From the NCBI GenBank assembly GCA_038531745.1, contig JBCBBJ010000002.1:124001-188000 (forward strand): a DNA stretch of 64,000 bases. The letters are read 5' to 3'. The stretch comes from CALLPQ01 sp038531745. GTDB lineage: Bacteria > Pseudomonadota > Alphaproteobacteria > Caulobacterales > Parvularculaceae. Position 1 is the first letter of the stretch. Each line of letters opens with the position of its first letter. Positions 63,394 to 64,000 of the stretch are shown here, in pieces. The position numbers and the translations under genes were made by a program. The notes beneath the pieces were generated by a model. The model saw nothing but the letters and a program-made list of their open reading frames with translations. It was not told the DNA's origin and ran no database searches.

Positions 63394-63762
63394 CTAAATC
63401 CGCGCTAGCTCTTGTTCGAAGACTGTACGGGTCAGCTCGAAAAGCTCGGCAATGGCTTCCACATCAGCCGCGTTGGCGAGTTCCTGGGTCCGGCAAAAAG
63501 TTTCAAACAGCTGCGCTTTCTCGTGGAGAGACTGGGCCCCCACATTGGCGGCAGACCCCTTGATCGCATGGGCCGTGGACGCGGCGCTCTGTGTATCCGA
63601 GTTGCTCACATGCAGGCGCATCAGATCGATCAAGCCTTCTGTTGACTCCCAAAACGCCTCCAAAATCTCCCGTGTGCCGTCCTTGCCGGCAACCCGAACA
63701 AGGTCATGCAATTGGTTTTCGTTCAAAAGTGTCGTTCCGCTACCGCTCAAGCTGCGCTCCAT
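63394..63762 (-). CDS. Hpt-domain phosphotransfer protein
   Basis: This 122-residue four-helix Hpt protein would relay phosphate between receiver domains of two-component systems. The phospho-acceptor His 65 sits in the standard motif STAHAIKGSAANVG. There is no catalytic or DNA-binding domain, so it needs a hybrid kinase and a response regulator, neither of which is seen in the window. The ATG at 63762 has GGGAGAGG just upstream. It is divergent from the gene beginning at 63941, which could be a partner. Confidence 0.9.
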   Translation of the reverse strand: MERSLSGSGTTLLNENQLHDLVRVAGKDGTREILEAFWESTEGLIDLMRLHVSNSDTQSAASTAHAIKGSAANVGAQSLHEKAQLFETFCRTQELANAADVEAIAELFELTRTVFEQELARI

Positions 63763-63940
63763 TCGCCTCTCCCTCCAAGCCCGTATGCGTCAAAACCCTG
63801 AAAAACCAGTGAAAAGCGGCGCACACCGTCTTGCATCCCCGACATCATTTGCCAACAATGTAAAAAAATCGTCTAGATCACAAAAAGAGGGCTGTGGCCG
63901 CCAGACAGGGCGCGGAACAACAGCGGGAAGAGGGTAAAAA

Positions 63941-64000
63941 ATGGTAGGCCAAATCAACGACAATGCGGGCGAAAATGGTGGCGGCGACGTCTGGTCTTCC
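63941..64000 (+). CDS. start of a gene cut by the window edge
   Basis: An ATG at 63941 preceded by GAAGAGGG (about 63927-63934) opens a frame that is still open at the edge after 20 codons (MVGQINDNAGENGGGDVW). The ribosome site and spacing are good. It is divergent from hpt. The part seen is too short to name a function. Confidence 0.5.
   Translation, partial: MVGQINDNAGENGGGDVWSS

Overview
The window looks like a chromosomal segment of a free-living Gram-negative alphaproteobacterium. Pointers are the cysG-DUF2849-cysI-DUF934-cysH sulfur operon, a class I lysyl-tRNA synthetase, a MetH that lacks its homocysteine module, a large sphingomonad-style TonB receptor, an E2 subunit of 2-oxoglutarate dehydrogenase with two lipoyl domains, and the ABC/TesA pair. 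The order cannot be fixed from sequence alone; Kordiimonadales-, Parvularcula-, Hyphomonas- or Sphingomonas-like lineages would all fit. I see no phage, integrase, IS element, CRISPR array, rRNA or tRNA gene. Most of the window is core metabolism with several less familiar islands.

Layout. 0.2-3 kb: lptC, hisI and an unknown membrane protein (minus strand). 3.1-9.1 kb: a LysR regulator divergent from a five-gene sulfite/sulfate reduction operon, with a candidate LysR box between them. 9.2-13.6 kb: a TerB-J protein, a small secreted Cys protein, an M23 peptidase, a TerB protein and lysK. 14-18.6 kb: an ArsR-methyltransferase regulator, metF and truncated metH in one minus-strand operon with a strong palindrome upstream. 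18.8-25 kb: mlaA, mlaC, a TonB receptor and rpsD. 25.2-27.9 kb: an AraC-type membrane regulator broken by one amber codon, then a metallo-beta-lactamase-fold lipoprotein. 27.9-32.1 kb: a YbbAP-type ABC exporter divergent from the esterase TesA.

32.2-39.5 kb is the most suggestive island. Minus-strand genes encode a lipoprotein, a membrane-embedded spermidine-synthase-like enzyme, a flavin monooxygenase, a DUF2306 membrane protein and a MATE exporter. Divergent from them are a tandem GNAT protein and SpeD. Together they could make, decorate and export an aminopropylated compound, which is inference. 39.6-47.3 kb: icd, trmJ, a queuosine-precursor transporter, two secreted unknowns (one with HExxH), a beta-lactamase-fold hydrolase and a lytic transglycosylase. 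47.3-52.7 kb: one minus-strand operon of an ABC-2 exporter, a secreted amidohydrolase with a CIA30-like tail and a DesK/DesR-type two-component system. 52.8-59.5 kb: an unknown membrane protein, then sucD-sucA-sucB without sucC. 59.6-63.2 kb: a very large RTX protein with two LamG domains. The window ends with an Hpt phosphotransfer protein and the start of a divergent gene cut by the edge.
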